A DNA stretch of 64,000 nt, from NCBI RefSeq assembly GCF_002355335.1, contig NZ_AP014946.1, positions 3,487,501 to 3,551,500 on the forward strand, given 5' to 3'. This stretch comes from Variibacter gotjawalensis (GTDB lineage: Bacteria > Pseudomonadota > Alphaproteobacteria > Rhizobiales > Xanthobacteraceae). The translations under genes and the position numbers were made by a program. Below the pieces are notes generated by a model, which saw only the letters and a list, made by a program, of their open reading frames with translations, was not told where the DNA came from and did not search any database. Shown here in pieces: positions 60,764-64,000 of the stretch (its first letter is position 1; each line of letters starts with the position of its first letter).

Positions 60764-62605
60764 ATGAAATCCTTCGCAGCCGCGTTGGCGCTAACCGTGT
60801 TGGTTGGCGCAATGGCACCTGCCGGCGCCCAACCGCAGATCAACATTCAAACCGGCGCCACCGATTTTCGCGACGTCACGCTCGGTAGTCCCGCGACCGG
60901 CACGGTGACGATCGGACGCATCGCCCTCACCGGCTTTACAACGCAAGGCGACAACGCACGCGCGTCGCGCGCCGAGTTGCAGAACATCGTGATCACGATC
61001 GGCACATCGCGCACCGAAGTGCCGAGCATCGTGATGACAGACGTCTCGGCACCCGCAAGCCTCTTCCAAGCACTCACCAAAGGGAATGCGGTTCCGAATT
61101 TGCCCGACTTGCTGCGTGCAACAACGATTGCAGATATCCAAATCGCATCGGCAAAACTCCGCGATCCCGGATCGAAATCCGAAGCCGAATATTCCGACTT
61201 CAGCCTGAAGTCGCTCGCCAACGGCATCGCGCAATCGGCGCGCCTCGCGCGCAGCGTCTCGCAAGCGGTCGCACCGACCGGCGAAGCCGTCACCACCACG
61301 ATGGGTGAAACGGTTTACGGCAAGACCGACATCGCCGAGCTGGTTCGCTTCGTCACCGGCGGCGGCAGCGGCGAAGCAAAGTCGCTGGTTGATCGCATGA
61401 CGATCGCAAGCTTCACCGTGAAGATGCCGCAGGTCGAGATCGATTTCGGCAAGGTCGAGATCGCCGGCGTCTATGGCCGCGCGCCCGCGACCGCGATGCC
61501 GATTGCCGAGATCCAAGCCCTCACCGGCGCAATGCCGGGCGGCACCGGACCGCAAGGGCAGAAGCTTGCCGCTTACTATCGCGAAGTGCTGCAGACCTTC
61601 CGTGTCGAACGCTATGCCTTCATTGGCGCTAAGGTGAAATCCGATCTCGGCGTTGCCGAACTCGGCACCATCGCGATGGAGAATTTTTCAGGCCAGAGCC
61701 TCGGCCGCTTCTCGATCGCAGGCGCCGGCGTCGCGCTGCCGACCGGCCCCATCCGTCTCGGCGAATTCGAAATCAAAGGCTTCAACTGGAAGAAGCTCCT
61801 CGACTTCGGTCTCGAGATCGCATCGACCGGCAAAGAGCCGGACGTGACGCCCGATCAGATCATGGCGCTGATCCCGTCGCTCGATGCGCTCCGCTTTGCA
61901 AATTTGACCGCCGGCACACCATTCGGCCCGATGTCGCTCGGCGAGATGCGCATCGAAGTGCCGGCCGGCCCGCGCGGCACGCCGGAGCAGCTCGCTTGGT
62001 CGATCAAGGCGCTGAAGGCGGACGTCTCGAAACTCCCGCCGGACGTTCCCCTCGCCGACGAGATCAAGGCACTCGGCTATAGCGAATTGACAGCAAACGC
62101 CGACGTGAAGGTTCGCTACATCGCGGCAGAGAAAGCCGCCGTGATCGAAGTGCCGAAATTCGAAATCAGCGATGTCGGCGCGATCGATCTCTCGGCGCGC
62201 GTGACCAACATCGGTCCGGGCGGCGTCGACGATCTCGACGAAGCGCCTGTCGAGCAACTCACGCTCGGCATCACGGACGGCGGCCTCGGCAATCGCGTGT
62301 TCCGCGCGTTCGCCAGCGGCGCCGGCATTTCGCCGGAAGCGATGCGTGCTGCCGCCGCGATCGAACTCAAGAACCAGGCGACTGCGTTGTTCGGCCCGGC
62401 GCTGACGCCAGGCTCAGCGCAAGCGGTCGAAGAGTTCATCAAGAGCGGTGAGCGCTTGGTGCTGACGATCAAGCCAAAACCGGGCGCAGCGCCCGTCAAG
62501 CTCGGCGAGATATCGGAGCCGACGCCCGAAGTCGTCAGCCGCATCACGGTGACGATCGCCCGCCCCGGCCGGCTCAACATCATGGACCAGATGCGCCGGC
62601 CTTAA
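60764..62605 (+). CDS. Exported hypothetical protein, 613 aa
   Basis: The protein has a signal peptide (KSFAAALALTVLVGAMAPAGA) and a long predicted beta-rich body with repeated TVTIGRIALTGF-, VAELGTIAMENFSG- and IRLGEFEIKGFNW-like strands, suggesting a repetitive lipid-binding or barrel-like fold (AsmA/DUF945-like in flavour only). It lacks Cys. No family could be assigned. GGAGC precedes ATG 60764. Its stop overlaps the convergent acyltransferase gene by 4 bp. Confidence 0.75.
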   Translation: MKSFAAALALTVLVGAMAPAGAQPQINIQTGATDFRDVTLGSPATGTVTIGRIALTGFTTQGDNARASRAELQNIVITIGTSRTEVPSIVMTDVSAPASLFQALTKGNAVPNLPDLLRATTIADIQIASAKLRDPGSKSEAEYSDFSLKSLANGIAQSARLARSVSQAVAPTGEAVTTTMGETVYGKTDIAELVRFVTGGGSGEAKSLVDRMTIASFTVKMPQVEIDFGKVEIAGVYGRAPATAMPIAEIQALTGAMPGGTGPQGQKLAAYYREVLQTFRVERYAFIGAKVKSDLGVAELGTIAMENFSGQSLGRFSIAGAGVALPTGPIRLGEFEIKGFNWKKLLDFGLEIASTGKEPDVTPDQIMALIPSLDALRFANLTAGTPFGPMSLGEMRIEVPAGPRGTPEQLAWSIKALKADVSKLPPDVPLADEIKALGYSELTANADVKVRYIAAEKAAVIEVPKFEISDVGAIDLSARVTNIGPGGVDDLDEAPVEQLTLGITDGGLGNRVFRAFASGAGISPEAMRAAAAIELKNQATALFGPALTPGSAQAVEEFIKSGERLVLTIKPKPGAAPVKLGEISEPTPEVVSRITVTIARPGRLNIMDQMRRP

Positions 62606-63696
62606 CCGCCAAACAGCAAGCGCATCGGCTTCCACGGCCGGATGAGCAGGTGATACGCCGCAAGCGAGATCGCGATCGTTCCGGTCGCGATCACCACCAC
62701 CTTCGAAGCCACCGGCATTGCCATCGGGATCAGCCACAGCCCAAGCCACAACAACGGCACGTGGTGGATGATGAACACCGGCAGCGTCGCCTGCCGGAAA
62801 TAGCGCAGCACTGGCGTGTCGGCCGGTGCATGCAGGGCCGCGAAACCGATCGACGCCGCGCTCACGCTCCAAGCCGTGATGCCCATGAATATGCGGCCCG
62901 GCGTCGACGGCCCGTTGAACCAAATTCCGCACAGCCCGACGACCGCAAAGCCGACGAACCACCAGCGCTGCCCGCGCATCGTCTCTTCGAACCCGGGCCA
63001 TGCCGCAAGCATCGCGCCGATCGCAAAGCACAGCGTGAAGTAGATGAGGTTCGAGACATCGCCGATGAGGTTCGGAAAATACGGCCAGTATCCGTTCGTC
63101 AGCGCGAGATAGATCGGGAGCACCAGCAGCGGCACGAACACGAGGAAAGCGCTTGGTCGGTGCATCAGCGGCGTGCGTTCCGCCAACCGCTTCAGCACAG
63201 CCGCGAACGGCACGGACATCAAGAAAAGGTAGAGCAAGAACCAGAGATGCGACCACGTGATCTGGTTTGCCCGCCGCAGGTTGCGTGGGAAGAACTCGAA
63301 GAACGTGTCGCCGAGCGGCGTCCGGTAGGCAAACCCAGACAACGACAACGCCCGCCCCTGCCGCAACTCGATATATTTGATGATCGACCCGAACAGAACC
63401 GTGCCGACAATGAACGGCACGAGTAGCCTTCGGCTACGCTCTTTCGCGAATGTCGCGACATCCCGCGTGCGCAGAGAACTCAACGCCGCATAGCCCGCGA
63501 TGATGAAGAACAGCGGCATCGACGTGCCGCGCAACGCATCCATCAGAAACGTCGCGAGATGCGACGTCTCCTTGGATTTCAGATGATACGTCTCCTCGAA
63601 CGAGAAGATGATCAACGCATGCAGCACGATCACGGCCGTGCATGCGAAGATCCGCAGCACGTCCAAATCGGTGCGCGATCTGAACGACGACTGCAT
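62602..63696 (-). CDS. Membrane acyltransferase (acyltransferase_3, OpgC/OafA-like)
   Basis: The 364-aa integral membrane protein has about ten helices. It starts FRSRTDLDVLRIFACTAVIV, where the R-x-x-D-x-L-R pattern followed by a helix and an early His (LHALIIFSF) marks acyltransferase_3 proteins that O-acylate sugars in the envelope. FFIIAGYAAL and TLPVFIIHHVPLLWLGL are typical internal helices. It could decorate glucans, lipid A or capsule; the target is unknown. It begins 10 bp after aspS ends, so they may be cotranscribed. Confidence 0.9.
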   Translation of the reverse strand: MQSSFRSRTDLDVLRIFACTAVIVLHALIIFSFEETYHLKSKETSHLATFLMDALRGTSMPLFFIIAGYAALSSLRTRDVATFAKERSRRLLVPFIVGTVLFGSIIKYIELRQGRALSLSGFAYRTPLGDTFFEFFPRNLRRANQITWSHLWFLLYLFLMSVPFAAVLKRLAERTPLMHRPSAFLVFVPLLVLPIYLALTNGYWPYFPNLIGDVSNLIYFTLCFAIGAMLAAWPGFEETMRGQRWWFVGFAVVGLCGIWFNGPSTPGRIFMGITAWSVSAASIGFAALHAPADTPVLRYFRQATLPVFIIHHVPLLWLGLWLIPMAMPVASKVVVIATGTIAISLAAYHLLIRPWKPMRLLFGG

Positions 63697-63706
63697 CGAC
63701 CTCTTT

Positions 63707-64000
63707 TTATTTTTTCTCTGGCAAGTTCAGCCGGATGTGTAGCTCGCGCAGCTGCTTCGGCGCAACCTCGGACGGCGCTCCCATCAACAGATCCAGCGCC
63801 TGCTGATTCATCGGGAAGATCGAGATCTCGCGTAGGTTCGTCACGCCGCAGAGCAGCATCACGATGCGGTCGATGCCGGCCGCCATGCCGCCGTGCGGCG
63901 GAGCGCCGTATTGGAACGCGCGATACATGCCGCCGAAGCGATCGATCACTTCCTGCTCGCCGTAGCCTGCGATCTCGAAAGCCTTCACCATCGCTTCCGG
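63707..64000 (-). CDS. aspS: Aspartyl-tRNA synthetase, C-terminal fragment
   Basis: The frame runs off the right edge, leaving the last 97 residues. Class II motif 3 is clear in [19 protein letters not shown], followed by [20 protein letters not shown] and the C-terminal [11 protein letters not shown]. The PMNQQ-type sequence rather than a longer insertion resembles the alphaproteobacterial AspRS form. The gene continues beyond the window, so the start and anticodon-binding domain are not seen. Confidence 0.95.
   Translation of the reverse strand, partial: PEAMVKAFEIAGYGEQEVIDRFGGMYRAFQYGAPPHGGMAAGIDRIVMLLCGVTNLREISIFPMNQQALDLLMGAPSEVAPKQLRELHIRLNLPEKK

Overview
The window looks like a chromosomal segment of a high-GC alphaproteobacterium of the order Hyphomicrobiales, near the Bradyrhizobiaceae/Xanthobacteraceae. 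This is inferred from gene content: an RNase E with a long acidic insertion, a DUF2155 gene beside the mitochondrial-type complex I subunit NDUFA12, an extended B12-dependent ribonucleotide reductase, a ClpS2-like adaptor, orphan Bug-type binding proteins, a CtrA-type site, and several families of small palindromic repeats. No rRNA, tRNA, CRISPR array, phage or full insertion sequence was seen.

Layout. 0-6 kb: a secreted orphan protein, a Bug solute-binding protein, an SRPBCC protein with a methyltransferase, prfB with a programmed +1 frameshift, and an MFS transporter. 6-14 kb: the cell-wall/RNA block mrcA (PBP1A), amiC-type amidase and rne; a TTAA-N7-TTAA CtrA-type site precedes the amidase and rne has a leader of about 440 nt. 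14-22 kb: PHB depolymerase, GST, HAD phosphatase with aminotransferase, DsbA-like oxidoreductase, carboxylate-amine ligase, EamA exporter and a DUF6569/ARPP-1 protein. 22.7-29 kb: the conserved aroQ-accB-accC block, a single-domain response regulator, aat with a coupled DUF2891 gene, DUF2155 and NDUFA12. 29-33.7 kb: EamA exporter, TonB-dependent siderophore receptor, GST and a secreted orphan.

33.7-41.1 kb is the most accessory part. Three toxin-antitoxin-type modules (HicAB, VbhA-like/Fic, BrnT/HTH) surround the class II ribonucleotide reductase nrdJ and its coupled KTSC gene. 41-51 kb holds small envelope proteins, a PAP2 protein, a second Bug protein with a cupin, a histone-like Lys/Arg repeat protein, a three-gene unit of small membrane proteins with a 356-aa unknown, clpS, a thioesterase, a 3-hydroxyisobutyrate dehydrogenase-type enzyme, a PilZ protein, an MFS transporter and a TonB/TolA-like protein. 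51-58 kb is rich in redox and stress functions: ogt, cytochrome b561, an exported glutathione peroxidase, DoxX and a Tat-type superoxide dismutase, followed by a PfkB kinase and an exported amidohydrolase. 58-64 kb carries maeB, a 613-aa exported unknown, an acyltransferase and the 3' end of aspS.

Most of the window is ordinary core genome. The items most worth a second look are the toxin-antitoxin cluster around nrdJ, the degenerate inhibition motif in the Fic antitoxin, the hicAB operator abutting its start codon, the palindrome cluster upstream of nrdJ, the three-gene unit at 45.1-46.6 kb, the histone-like repeat protein, the His/Asp-rich RNase E insertion and four families of palindromic repeats. 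Start codons were chosen by eye from ribosome binding sites, signal peptides and gene overlaps.
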